Shown here: one piece after another, positions 1 to 11,330 of the stretch
How the letters are laid out: each line of letters starts with the position of its first letter
Numbering within the stretch: the first letter of the stretch is position 1
Assembly (NCBI GenBank): GCA_037013685.1
Contig: CM072887.1
Coordinates: 93,330,347 to 93,394,346 of the forward strand
Direction: 5' to 3'
DNA length: 64,000 nucleotides
Origin: Acridotheres tristis
Lineage: Eukaryota > Chordata > Aves > Passeriformes > Sturnidae
Notes under the pieces: generated by a model
What the model saw: the letters and a program-made list of their open reading frames with translations, nothing else
The model's database searches: none
What the model was told of the DNA's origin: nothing
Made by a program: the position numbers and the translations under genes

Positions 1-725
1 CAAAATTAGATTGTGTGACTCCCTGCCTTTCTTTGCTGGAGAGCACAGATGTTATCAAAAGAAACCATTGCCCAGCACAATTTCCATAAACTTACCAGCT
101 ATTCACCCTAAACCAGAGTGCTATTGCACAGTATTCAGCTGAGAAAATTCCAGAGTCAGCAATCTCCTTTTGTCCTTCCTCACACAGATATCAAGCCATA
201 TCAACATATCTTTCTTATTTTTCTTTTACTACAAAAAAAGCCAAATCAGACTAAATTCACAGGAGGTTTCTTGAAGGATGTGAGTTTTACATCTGAAACA
301 AAAAGTAAAATAAAAAACTTGGAGAAGAGCAAAAAGAAGGTACGTCTTTGAGGAATGAAGAAGAGGCAAACTATTAAAAGTCTTGCAGAAGTCTGAATGA
401 TCACGTGAATCTACTGAGACGATTTCAAACAGAACTGTTTGAAGTTAGTCCCAGTGCAGTTGGGATGTGATATGATAGTTGCTAGCAAATTCATTATTAG
501 AATGTTACAAATCCTTTAAATGACAAAGTTAGAAAGGGGACAATGAGGCAATCCAAAATGTAGTATTGAATAAACCATGTTGGCTGAAGCTGAAAACAAA
601 ATATACAGTCTAGCCCACTGAAAAATAAAGGCAAGAATACTTTCAGTAACTCCTAATAAAAACTCTATCAGGTTTATTTCTCTCAAATATAGAAGATGCT
701 AATGTTTCCAAAGAGTCACTATTGA
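1..725. other. Unassigned AT-rich sequence
   Basis: No gene, RNA gene or repeat family is recognised. The short open frame at 118-351 has no domain, no signal peptide and a composition typical of chance frames in AT-rich DNA. Confidence 0.6.
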
Positions 726-811
726 CAGGGTGGTCCTGTGCAGGGCCAGGAGTTGGACTCAATGATCCTTGTGGATCCTTTCCAACTCAGCATATTCTAT
801 GATACTGTGAC
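726..811 (+). mobile_element. CR1 LINE, 3'-terminal fragment
   Basis: The segment carries the characteristic CR1 3' untranslated end: GGTGGTCCTGTGCAGGGCC, then GGAGTTGGACTCAATGATCC, then a TTCCAACTCAG-type stretch, ending in TTCTATGATACTGTGAC. This is the last part of the element before its short terminal repeats, in plus orientation. Only about 85 bp remain, so it is a strongly 5'-truncated copy, the usual outcome of CR1 target-primed reverse transcription. It has no coding part left. Confidence 0.88.
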
Positions 812-941
812 AATGGCACCTATGGTAAACAGTTACCAATTTATTTATTAAGTCCCTGTTCAGCAGTATGAATGTGCTTGTCCTTTAAAAATGACATTAT
901 TTTGAAGAATCAAAGCATCTTAGGGATACATGTCCAAAGAA

Positions 942-1249
942 TTTTTTTTCTCTCTTTCTTTTCTTTTCTTTTCTTTTCTTTTCTTTTCTTTTCTTTTCTT
1001 TTCTTTTCTTTTCTTTTCTTTTCTTTTCTTTTCTTTTCTTTTCTTTTCTTTTCTTTTCTTTTCTTTTCTTTTCTTTTCTTTTCTTTTTTCTCTTTTCTTT
1101 TTTCTTCTTTTCTTTTCTTTTCTTTTCTTTTCTTTTCTTTTCTTTTCTTTTCTTTTCTTTTCTTTTCTTTTCTTTTCTTTTCTTTTCTTTTCTTTTCTTT
1201 TCTTTTCTTTTCTTCTTTTCCTTTTCTTTTTCTTCTTTTTTTTCTTTTT
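942..1249. repeat. (TTTTC)n homopyrimidine microsatellite
   Basis: The plus strand has no purine from 942 to 1249, a 308-nt homopyrimidine run. Most of it is exact TTTTC units in two homogeneous blocks (about 955-1084 and about 1108-1214), separated by an irregular T/C-rich interruption at about 1083-1108. A homopurine-homopyrimidine tract of this type has mirror symmetry and is a classical candidate for triplex (H-DNA) formation. The open frames over this region on both strands (Phe/Leu/Ser-rich on plus, Lys/Arg/Glu-rich on minus) are artefacts of the repeat. Confidence 0.97.
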
Positions 1250-1280
1250 AGTACTTTTTTTCCTTTTTCTCATTTTCTTT

Positions 1281-1325
1281 TTCTTCTTCTTATTGTTCTT
1301 CTTCTTCTTCTTCTTCTTCTTCTTT
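1281..1325. repeat. (TTC)n trinucleotide microsatellite
   Basis: About three TTC units at 1281-1290, a 5-nt interruption, then about nine uninterrupted units at 1296-1324. It continues the pyrimidine-rich domain that starts at 942, so the whole region to about 1350 is strongly strand-asymmetric. TTC/GAA is the same unit class as the Friedreich-ataxia type repeat and is also triplex-prone, although this array is short. Confidence 0.93.
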
Positions 1326-4264
1326 CTTTTGTTGCTTCTTTTTCCTTTTTCTCTTATATTAATGACAACATCATCGTTCCCACTAAAATTACCATACTCT
1401 TAAAAATTATGCCCTCTCTCATTAGGCAAAGAAGAGGCAATTTTTGACTAAAAAAAATACCCTGAACAAAAACAACAACTTTCATGCATTAGTAAAGATT
1501 TTTCTCTGCTTTCATGTACTATGACACAACTTCATACTCTAATTTTAGTAAGAGACTGTTCCAAATTACTGCAAAGCACAATTTTGCATACTTGTGTAAC
1601 ACTGTGGCAGACTTCACTTCAGATCTTGTAAGGGATGTTCAAAATCAGTCTCTAAAGTATAGAAAAATGAATTTAATCACAATTTATGCCCTTTGCTCTT
1701 GTATGATGGTCTGAATTTATGAAACTCAATCACAGATCTTCCTGTACTTTTTATTTACAGTAATTCCATTTGCAGCACCAAAGGAAGGCATTCATACTGA
1801 AAGTGGGTGTGATTAGAGCAGTAAAAAGACCTTTTTTTGCAATGGAAAAACTCTCAGTCATATATAACAGAAAAAGTAAACCACAAAACTAACTAAATAA
1901 CTAACTAAAAAACCCAACTAAACATGTGACTATATGGCTGGGCAAAATATTTTCTGGGACTTTTACATTCAGAATTTCAATATTACAGTAGCCTTCCACC
2001 CCCAATAATTTGCAATAAAGTGATCAGCTACCTCTACTAAAGAAGCCTCTACTTGCACTTAGCAGTTGTTACATTTCTTGGCATTCATCAGAGGATGTTC
2101 TGTTTGGGTGGAGCTGAGTAAACAGAGGTGTAAACATTGTTTGGACAAATAATTCTGAACATATATTTTCCTTTTTTAAAAAAATAATCCTTTGAAATCT
2201 GTGGGTCTTTCCTTTTTTTCGTGCTCTTGATATAAGGAGAGCTTTTTATATCAGAAACTTTCTGTGTCATATTCCCTCAAGCAAAAATTGTGAATATTAA
2301 TATTCACGTGACCTGTGAAGAAAATCTGTAGATTCTCTAGGGCATTCCCTAAGAGTGTGAGTTTCAGCTTCACAACTCTAAGTGGAATATTTGGCATAAT
2401 GCCACCCTCGTTCACCCTGCTGATGTAAAGGACAAATTTGATCCAGTTTTCGTTGCCTCTGCCTATTTTGTTTAATTTCACCTATCTTATCTGCTTTTTT
2501 GAAGCCTCCTTCTCTGTGTGCTGTAGCCTCAACTTGAAATACCAAGTCAGAAGAGACAACATGGGCTGCCATGATAAGCTAGTATTATCTTCCCAGGCAG
2601 GAGTCACAGCTTTGAAACCAATGTTTCAGTATTTCAATAAATGAGGAAAAGTCCCAAATACCTTTCTCCCTCTCCTACAGTTTTTCATAATTCATAAGCA
2701 AGAGACCACCTTTATGTGTTATTTCTTTTTGCTTTGCTGATGACTACCTCTATGCATCTTATGTTCTCGAAGAGAACAATTCTTTAAGAGTTCTCAAGAG
2801 TTCTCATAAAACCGTTGAGCTTACCAAGAGGCAATGTCACTTTTTCTAACTTTCTGGAAACAGATTCCTTTGCAAATAAAACTGGTCTTGATAGATTTTT
2901 CTGTCTCATTGTTGTCTTAATTTCTTTAGGGAACTTGAAAAAACTCATCTCACCTAAAATAAACTTTAGATATTTAAAAGTTACACTTATGACTAAACTC
3001 TGTGTATGGTCTCTAAGCAGCCCAGATATATTTTTTGTACTATTACTTGCTCACCAGGTAAACCTATCCTAAAGTGAGCATAGGAAATATGATTAAGTCT
3101 GACTAAGTTAGACAAGATGCAGTTAATCTCACTAGTATCCCAAAAATGCAGTCAGACAGTATGTACTGAATATTAAATATTGTCTTTACAACATTATGTG
3201 TCTGAAATCGAGAGACACACAGATGAATCTCAGAAGGAATTTCTAGAATCTGGACTCTGAGGCAACACTGTCATGCTAAACACTTCTATTGCTCTGGAAA
3301 GCAGCACAAGAATCCATCAAACTGGGTTTGACTAGAAACTGCAAAGTAATACAGTGAGGAACTGAGTGTACAATATCTGCTAAGCCAAAAATGAAGCCTG
3401 CTGCCTTCTGAGGAGGCCAGGAAAATAATGAAGGGAAGGCAGTACTATAACTACCTTGATAGTACTCATATATAATTAATTAGAAAGAGAATTAAATAGT
3501 GCATGCTACACTTTTCCTCACCCAAAGTGAATCTTTCTGCTGTCATTGCTACTGCAGTAAGAATGGGGAACTCTGCTTCTTTTATCTTGGTGAAATAAAT
3601 CCTATTTCTTTTCATTTTAAATTACCAAGCTGCAACTCAACTGTGATGAGAATTTCAAAAATATCTGTTTAGAAAACATTTCTCATTGTCATTTTATGGG
3701 GATTCTGCTTAAAATCAGATGCATGTATTTACAAACACGTTTATAAATAAAATACTTAAGTACAAGTAGTTTCCTGGATGAAAAGTCAGTCAAGTAGACA
3801 CACGAGTGCTGTGTGATTGATAGTGCTTAGTAATGACTATAGATGGCAAATGGGGATTTTGACATGCAGCTCCTGCTACTGTCAAACAGAAATGTAGATC
3901 AAATTTTCCCATGCTGTGCTGAAAGATAATATCCAAGAATCAAATGTTCTCTCTACAAATTAGTTTATTATAGAATTGACTTTTGAAAGTAAAAACAAAA
4001 ACAAACACCCAAAAACAAACAAACAAAAGCCTCACTTGGCAATGCAAAAAATTGCATTACTCATATTAGCTTGATTACATTAATTCTCCAGCTTTTTCTG
4101 GTGGTTGTTTTTGATTTTATTTCTACTTCTCCACTGAAGTAACATCTTCTGTTCTATTCTGGCTTTACAATGGATGTTCTTACCATCAGTTTAAATACAA
4201 CAGATATTACTTTTTAAAAATTTCAGTCTTGTGGAACCTGTCTTTCTGAAAAGTATATATTAGG
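1326..4264. other. Unassigned AT-rich sequence
   Basis: No exon, RNA gene or transposon family is recognised. Open frames here (for example 1514-1714, 2438-2644 and 2815-3072) are short, overlap frames on the other strand, and show no domain or repeated motif. A short A/C-rich stretch lies at about 3994-4027. Confidence 0.55.
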
Positions 4265-4420
4265 AAAAGTTCAGAGAAGGGCAGCCAAGGCTTTTAGGAT
4301 GTTTAAATAACAGATCTTATAAGAAGTGATGGAAAAGAGACTATTCATATAAAAATCAAGAGTATGTTACAAATATTTGAAGATATATACATGAAACCAG
4401 ATAATAGAATAATTTATTTG
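4265..4420 (+). mobile_element. Possible ancient CR1 LINE relic (end of RT region)
   Basis: The stretch AGAAGGGCAGCCAAGGCTTT resembles the CR1 segment that encodes the RRAAK/RRATK-like end of the reverse transcriptase. About 90 bases later, ACAAATATTTGAAGATATAT resembles the CR1 'YKYLKG' coding stretch, and the order and spacing are roughly as in CR1. The rest is very diverged and the frame is broken by stops. If the call is right, this is a much older copy than the others in the window. The similarity is weak and could be coincidental. Confidence 0.35.
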
Positions 4421-5544
4421 ACAATTATAAATTATATTAGGTTTTGTTATGCAATAAGTTGGATAATTTCCTAATTTTTAAAAATTTATATCTAAAAAAT
4501 AGACAACAAAAAATAAACTACAGAAGCATAGACTCACAAGATCTAGATGCCATCAGAGTAACTGTTATCTTCTCTATATTGAATTTCTTCCACGTTTGAG
4601 ACCCATAATAGAATGCCATCACACTGTCTGTAAAATCCTGAAAAAACTTTCATAGCAATATAAAAAAATCTTAGGTCTGTAGACAGTGGTATAAATTTCT
4701 CATTTTCTGACTCTATTTTTGTCCTTCATATCGTGTACTTTTATTTTTTAAAATCCTACTGAAAGACTGATTTTCAGTCTTTCTTATCTGTCACAGTTAC
4801 TCTCCTGATTTTGAAATCTACTCATCAATGAAATGTTGAAAAACATAATAATTATGGAAATATAATTCAATAATACCAATTTTTAAATATCTACAAAATA
4901 GATTAGTATTTAATGTGAGATTAAGATTTTTCAATTAAAGTGTGGCCCTTCTGTCCAATATCTATACTTAAAGTCATTTTAAGAAGACATGAATTGTGAA
5001 ACAAATGAAAGAAAATACTGCACTTCACACATTCAAGGAAAAAATTGCCTCATAATTCTTTAAATGTAGAAGAGGTTGGTCATGCAAATGTAACATGGAA
5101 ACCATCAAGGACTCCTTTTGACCTCATCCTTTTTGCAAAGACTTGTTTTCAAAGGCTGCAACACATTTCTGTTCTCATTGCAGAACTTCCTTAAGCTAAT
5201 ATATTAATATTAGAGTATTCTCCCTTGTAAATATTGAAAGCTAAAAACTGTGTAGTAAAACATGTAGGGATCATCTTCAGTATAAGTAATAGATTGAAAT
5301 TAGTACATTTGAGTGACTGCAACTTTTGTGTGTGCAAACACCATCAAAAAAGTAAAAAATATGGAGAAATTTGAAAGCTGAGTAAGAGGATCGATAATTC
5401 CATTACTGTTATCAAAGCAAATTAAATTTAATTTGAGAAAATTATAGACAAAAGCATTTATCATGCTGCTGAACTGATTCATCAGTTACAAGAAACATAA
5501 AAGCGAGTTCAGACAAAAAAATTAGTGCAGTGAATTAAAAATGT
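4421..5544. other. Unassigned AT-rich sequence
   Basis: Very AT-rich single-copy-looking DNA with many A/T runs. No supported gene, RNA gene or repeat family. Confidence 0.55.
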
Positions 5545-5800
5545 GTGTCCAAAATGACAGTAACATGTCAGGGCCCTGAGGGCATCACCTGCCCTGGCTG
5601 TACCATGCAGCCTTTAATGTGCTCCTCTTACCCTGCCCAGAGCCCAGAGCCCATTTCAGCCCTGCCCTGGTGCCCCAGCTGCCCTGCTCCTGGATGGGAG
5701 GAGGGATGTGCCCCTCTGGCCACCCTGGGGACAATGCACTGCTCCCTGAAAATATACACAGGGAGAGAACTGCACAGTGTAAACCTCTAGAACCAAATAA
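5545..5800. other. GC-rich island of unknown origin
   Basis: About 250 bp stand out from AT-rich flanks by clusters of CCCTG, GCCC and GGGAGGAGGG. Two overlapping plus-strand open frames cover it (5545-5790 and 5619-5888), but their Pro/Cys/Ser/Ala-rich translations match no family I know and have no domain structure. CpG is rare, so it is not a CpG island. It may be a remnant of an inserted element whose family I cannot name, or a decayed retrocopy fragment. Confidence 0.45.
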
Positions 5801-7948
5801 ACACTGTGGAGCAGAGTGGGAGCTAGGAGCTCATTCCACCTTACAGCTCCGTATGAACTTTCTTGTGTTCCTTAATATCATTCATTAGAGAAATACAAAA
5901 ATATGTGGCAGAACCACAGCCACGTGTTGTTTCCAAATACATGCATACATGTCTCTCATCATCTGTAAATCCTTATAATTTCAATCTACAGCTGTCAGCA
6001 CAGTATTAACCAATACTTTGGTTCATTTTACTACGAATTCTGGGAATAAAATGGATTACTGACCTTTTTAAATACTTCTCTATTTCCATAAGCTCTTGTA
6101 TTTCTTCTGCTTTTAGAAGGAATGAATACGGCAAGAGGCCTTAAATTCCGTGTTTAAGAGAATACAGTACAATTTTAAAATACAAACAATTTTATTGTTT
6201 CAAACAATAAAAACACAGGAGTTTTAGAAAATTTAATGATCAATGTGATCTATAGAGCTTTTGTTCTTTCTCATAAAGCTTTCATGAATCAACAACAGGG
6301 TTGAGTCTTTCACGAATCAGGAATTAGCTGCTGGTATTCAAAGATGCCCATACTATGATAGTGTTAATTTTTTCATTACAACAGCACTTATATCAAACTG
6401 ATGTTTATAGTTAGAAGCACTATCATGTGTTTCTAATCAGTTTTTTCACATCCTTTGTTGCACAAAAGGACTTCTTCAGGATGATTGTCAAGGCTGGACC
6501 AACTTTATTGAAAATCTGCTCACACTGGAAAGAGTGATAAATTGTCATCTACGACAATCATTTATTCCTGTGGGTGGACATTTGGGTGCTTTTCATCTAA
6601 CCTATCTTTAGATATCTACTGCAGAGATACCTACCTGTGGCCTTCCCCCTCTGTATTACCCTGATAATTAGAAAGAAATAGACACTCTAGGGCATGATTC
6701 ATATGACCTACTTTAGGTGTCTACTTTGGGAGGAGATGAATTGCACCCTAGAGGTGTCAATCTCTGCTTTGATTATAAAGAGTTTTAGATCACTAGCCAC
6801 ATGTACAAAGAGATGTCTAGATTTGGCCAGATGAATCTCACCCTCAGTGACATGACTGAATAGGGTCTGAGCCAGGCAAGCTTTCTCTGAAAGCAGCTCA
6901 GAACTGGCAGTAGCAGAAGTGTAAACCATCACTGACCTTGAGACATCCTGTTATTCTAGTCCAGTACATAGGAAAAAAAAAAAAGGAATGCTAGAATCTT
7001 GACTGTACTTGACTGTATTTATTGTATTTTGAACTTTTCAGTCAGATTTAAAAATGTATATGAGATTTACTGCAGAGTATAATCCACTTTTTTTCTTTGA
7101 TCATATTTTCAAAAGAGTTGCACTCAAAAATCACATATATGTTGTATTACGTACTGGTTTAATATAGTAACTATTTCTATTTGTGTCAACTTTAAGTTTT
7201 TTCTTTAAAATGAGTGTTGTGAAGTTGGTTTTTTTTTGGGGGGGCTATGTTGTTTGTGGTGTCTTGTGGCTCTATATGTCATTTCAGAGATTTCAAATTT
7301 TTCACTGCTAATACTCTGTTGAATGCAAAATGCATTTTATTCTGTCCAATTGCAGTTTGCACTGAGTGCATATTACAACCAATTATCCCTCATAACAATG
7401 TAGCTGTCTACTTATGCCAGACCTCATTACTGTGTCTTAGAGTCAGAATTCTGGTACCCAGGAGTTTAAAATATTTGAATACAAAGTAAGAAACCCATGG
7501 ATCAACAGTCTTTTATTTTTAGGATGCCATTTTCATTAGATTGACATTTTAAAATAATTTGACTCTAAGACCTTGACTTCCTCGCTCTTGGAGAGTTGGA
7601 TGCTAGTGCTGTGAAATGAAATATTGTGTTTACTGAAACTCATGCAATTAGCTTGGTATATCAGGAAAATCATTCATCAGATTGAGACTCTAATAAGTTA
7701 GAGAATAACAATTTTAAAAATCCTGATTATTTTAAAAAAATTGTCTAATACTTTATGATTACATAAAAATCTGCAGTAAAAAGTATCATGAGAATTTACA
7801 CTGAATCATTCTTGAACTGCAGGGATCCAAATATCACACAAATATCATGTAACTACCAGGTTAGGGAACCAGGTTCAAAGCTCACTTTTAACCTTACCTG
7901 CTCAGAGAATATCTTGAAATCTCTGAGCATTCTCATTTTCAACACAGT
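5801..7948. other. Unassigned AT-rich sequence
   Basis: No exon or repeat family recognised. A T-run directly followed by a G-run occurs at about 7230-7246. The open frames at 6708-6932 (minus) and 7247-7489 (plus) have no recognisable features. Confidence 0.55.
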
Positions 7949-8210
7949 TTCATAGAATCACAGAATCATAGAAGAAACCGAGCTGGAAGGGGACCCACAA
8001 GGATCTTCAATTCCAGCTCCTGTCCCTGCACAGCACCATCCCCAAGAATCACACCGTGTGCCCAAGAGCACTGTCCAAATGCTCCTTGATCTCTGTCAGG
8101 CTGGTGCTGTGACCATTTCCCTGGGGAGCTGTTCCAGTGCCCAACCTCCCTCTGGGCGAAGAACCTTTTTCTGAACTCTAACCTAAATTTCCTCTCACAC
8201 AACCTCATAC
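7949..8210 (-). mobile_element. CR1 LINE, 3' part of a two-piece insertion
   Basis: Read on the minus strand, this is the CR1 3' region: GAGGTTGTGTGAGAGGAAAT, then a GGTTCTTCGCCCAGAGGGAGG block, then AACAGCTCCCCAGGGAAATGG, then the untranslated tail ending in TTCTATGATTCTGTGATTC at the left edge (7949). The match is good, so this is one of the younger-looking copies here. It stops abruptly at about 8210, where a more 5' part of CR1 continues in the opposite orientation (8211-8335). Confidence 0.93.
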
Positions 8211-8335
8211 TAGGGAGCACGAAGCTGGAGAGCAGCCCCACAGAAAGGGACCTCGGGGTCCTGGTCAATGGTGAGCCGATTGTGAGCCAGCAGTGCCCTG
8301 GCAGCCAGGAGAGCCAGCACTGTCCTGGGCTATCT
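8211..8335 (+). mobile_element. CR1 LINE, inverted 5' part of the same insertion
   Basis: In plus orientation this matches the CR1 region shortly after the reverse-transcriptase core: AGCTGGAGAGCAGCCCCACA, then GGGACCTCGGGGTCCTGG, then GAGCCAGCAGTGCCCTGGCAG, then CACTGTCCTGGGCTATCTAC. In a full CR1 this lies several hundred bases 5' of the part at 7949-8210 and in the same orientation. Here it is flipped and directly abutting. That arrangement is the signature of twin priming (5' inversion) during LINE integration, with loss of the intervening segment. Confidence 0.85.
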
Positions 8336-8599
8336 ACATTTCCATCTCTCTAGCCACATACTACTGTGAAGTTTACCACAAATCAGATTTTGGGTTGGTT
8401 TCCTAGATAATTTCTGTTTTGTTTGAATTTGTAGATATAGAAAAGAAATAGTTTGTTTCAATTTCTGTTGGGGACAGCATGCAGCTAAATAAAACAGATA
8501 TATAGGCACCAGCGCATGAATTAAGATTTTAAAATTATATTTTACAAGTTTTAAATGTTAAATTTAGTAATCACCTATGTTTATACCTATGTGTAGCTG

Positions 8600-8685
8600 T
8601 GTACACACACATATGTACATGTATGTATGTGATATAGGTATTTTCACACATGTATGTACATGTATGTATGTGATATAGGTATTTT
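8600..8685. repeat. CA/GTAT-rich repeat with a 41-bp-period duplication
   Basis: A short CACA/GTATGTATG-rich tract contains an exact 32-bp direct repeat, 8613-8644 and 8654-8685, offset by 41 bp. Each copy contains ATGTACATGTATGTATGTGA followed by TATAGGTATTTT. It looks like a recent tandem duplication at a dinucleotide/tetranucleotide microsatellite. Confidence 0.9.
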
Positions 8686-11170
8686 ATGGAAAGACATAAA
8701 TTAAGAAAGAAATTTATGTCTGCAAAGATCTAAAGCAAAGAATCTCAGTGCAGTCATTGTGTATTGATTAGTTAATTTTTGATCACTTTGCTTTGCTGGG
8801 ATGATCCTGGCAATGTTCCATCTGGAGGAAAAAATGTTCCTCTACATTATTCACTGGTGTAAGGGAATAGGAGTTCACCCTGTAAATAAAGGCTATGGAT
8901 ATAAAATATTAGCTCTTTACAAGTTGTTGCAGCAAATTATTTCCCTTTACAGCTCATGCATTACATACCCTAACAAAGTCAGGCTAAAAACGTCAAAAAT
9001 CACAAGCTCCACCAAGCACAGGAGCATATGGATCACATGTACCAACTGGAAAATGCTGGCACAAGAATTCTGATGGTGGTTTTTGTGATAGCTGAAGGGA
9101 TATTTGAGAAGCTGCCCCCTTTTCTCTTGCTCAGGACAGGAAAACACTAAGGTGATGGGATATAAAGTCTTTCCCACCCCAAAGTACCTCAGCAAAAAAA
9201 CAGCTAAAGGAAGCATAAGTTGATTGTCTCAATTTGCTAAAAATAGTGCTTTTAAGTGCTGAAAGAAAAAGAAGCTATAGAAGAGAAGAAAGAAGCACTG
9301 TCAGTCGCAGAGTACAGTCAAGAGAATATGCTTGTTCAGTGGAACCCTTTGAAAGGAAAGCAAGGATATAAATGTATATTGCATTACTGACTCTCAGCTG
9401 GATATCATACACCTAAGAGTTTTAACATATATCTGACTTCTCAATGTTTGTGGTGCCTTTCTTTCTCTGTTTATTTCTCTTTCAAGTTTTTTTTTTCACA
9501 GCTGATTTAATTTTTATACTCTGTCTTGCATTTCTCATTGTACGGTCATTTGTCATTTGTTCCTAGTCTTTCCTAGTTAATGTCTTAGATGTTCTGCATT
9601 AAGCTATCTTCAGAAAGGATGGAGATGCTGCATCTCCCAGAAGCCAGTAAACAGAACATTAGTAGTTGTCTCAGGCAATGCTGCATGTTCCATATTTTCA
9701 CTCAGCATAAGAATTTTACACTCGTTGCTCCACTTAAAGCTATATCACTGAGACAGATCTGTCATCTCTCCAGCAAAAAAGCACAAGCTTAAAAACTTAC
9801 AAACAAGAAGATGCACAGCACTATTGTCCTTAATATTGATATGTCTGGCATCCTGGGAGTGCAAAAAGCACCTGTCTGTGGGCATATGGGTACAGTGCAC
9901 TGCTACTCTGGAGTGCCAAGATGAGGGGATGGGGAGAGGAACCAGATAAAGCTCTGTGCAGAAAAGGTTAAGTTGAAATTGAGGGGAGGGGTGGGGGGAA
10001 ATGAAAAAAAAAAAAAAAAAAACAAAAACAAACCCAAATAATTTAAAACTAAATATTGTTCTAGTAAGTTTCATAGTTCAGTTTCAGGAAAAAACCCAAA
10101 AACTCCAGGGAGGTTCTTTTCCTATGTTCATCTTGTGAAGTCATTGCCCAAATAACTGTTTCCTTTAGAGTCAATTCTGTCTCCTTTGCTCAAAAATGAG
10201 GAAAGTATTTTAGGTAAGCCATAGTGGTGGCACTAAAAAAAGGAAAAAAATTACTCAGAACAACAAGATATCTGAAAATCTTTGCTACTATATTAATAAT
10301 TCCCATGACAAAACATTTTAGGATAGATTTAATTTCTATTTTGATTCTACATCACAAAAAGAAACTCATATTTTCACTTTGCTGTGCAAACATTAATTAT
10401 TTAATTTTGTATTTTGTTTTTATTTTGTCAAGTTTTTACTGTTTTCATCATTTACCTGAAGTCTATTATACTGTTAACAAAAATACCATACATTTTTGAA
10501 CTGTTTATATGTGCTCAGCAACAAGTTCAATAAAAATAAAATGTATTTATTTTTAATAAATGGATCATTTGCTTTGTGAATGAGAATATAAAACTTCTAA
10601 AGATGTAAGCCAATTGTCTTGACAGAATAGATATGGACTATTACTCTGTTATGCAATCTGAGGTTGGATTTTGCTACTGAAACATAGTGTTTGTATTTTC
10701 ATATGTAAAAGTACTTAAAAAAAAATCACATTTGTTTTATTCTTAGCCACAATAGGATCACATACAGTGAGTGTATAGTTGTTAGAATGCATTCTCTAGA
10801 TGCGAAAAAGGCTTTTCAGCCACAATGTAAGTTCACTTGGCTGAGCTTTTTATGCTGGCATAGCCATGGCAAGAACCACTATACTTCATGTACACTACCT
10901 TCTTCTCAGAAGTAAAATATTTTTCTTCAAAAAGAGTGGAGACACTTCCCCTCCTGCCTTTGCAGAACAATCTATCAGGTCAGCTTCAGACAATTTCCTG
11001 GATTTCTCTCTTCTAAAGATTTGTAGTTAACATTACCCTTTACTTTCACTGAATATGATATATATTCATAAATATCTTCATAAGAAAATACTGCCGTTTT
11101 TGCACTTACACTGAATAATTTTAGTACAAACTGTGTGAATTCAGATCTATGGGTGATTATTCATTTATTG
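8686..11170. other. Unassigned sequence
   Basis: No exon or repeat family recognised apart from the G/A-rich tract listed separately. Open frames at 8801-9073, 8947-9216 (minus), 9589-9792, 9745-10074 (minus) and 10224-10499 show no domains. The Phe-rich start of the minus frame at 9745-10074 is the A-run read antisense. Confidence 0.55.
9983..10022 (+). repeat. G-run followed by 19-nt poly(A)
   Basis: Three G-runs of 4, 4 and 6 (9983-9998) are followed within 6 bases by 19 consecutive A (10004-10022), then A-rich sequence. Another G-rich patch lies just upstream (about 9924-9938). The A-run could be a retroposed poly(A) tail, but I see no polyadenylation hexamer just upstream and no clear target-site duplication, so simple low complexity is more likely. 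Confidence 0.8.
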
Positions 11171-11330
11171 CAGAATCATCTTAGAAACACTGAGGGGTTG
11201 GGATTGAAGGGTCATCTGGTCCAACCCCCCTGCCATAAGCAGGGACACTGGAAACAAAATTAGGTTGCTCAGAGCCCCCCTCATTCACCCATACTTCAAA
11301 TGTTTCCCAGAGAAGACTACAACTTCTCTG
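11171..11330 (-). mobile_element. CR1 LINE, 3'-end fragment
   Basis: From left to right this is the reverse complement of a CR1 3' end: CAGAATCAT-type terminal repeat, GGGTTGGGATTGAAGG, GGTCATCTGGTCCAACCCCC, CCATAAGCAGGGACACTGGA, and a GTTGCTCAGAGCCCC block. Similarity fades after about 11310 into a possible trailing trace (CTTCTCTGAGCAG). It is moderately diverged and strongly 5'-truncated. Confidence 0.85.

Noticed and set aside
103..116. CCCTAAACC, similar to a telomere repeat
   Set aside because: Only one partial unit is present, with no tandem array.
872..1447. Large open frames on both strands (up to 191 codons) over the pyrimidine tract
   Set aside because: They are produced by the TTTTC and TTC arrays: the units contain no stop codon in any frame on either strand, and the products are simple repeats.
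7966..8268. 100-codon minus-strand frame
   Set aside because: It runs across the junction of the two opposing CR1 pieces and is a chance fusion of transposon 3' sequence with antisense sequence.
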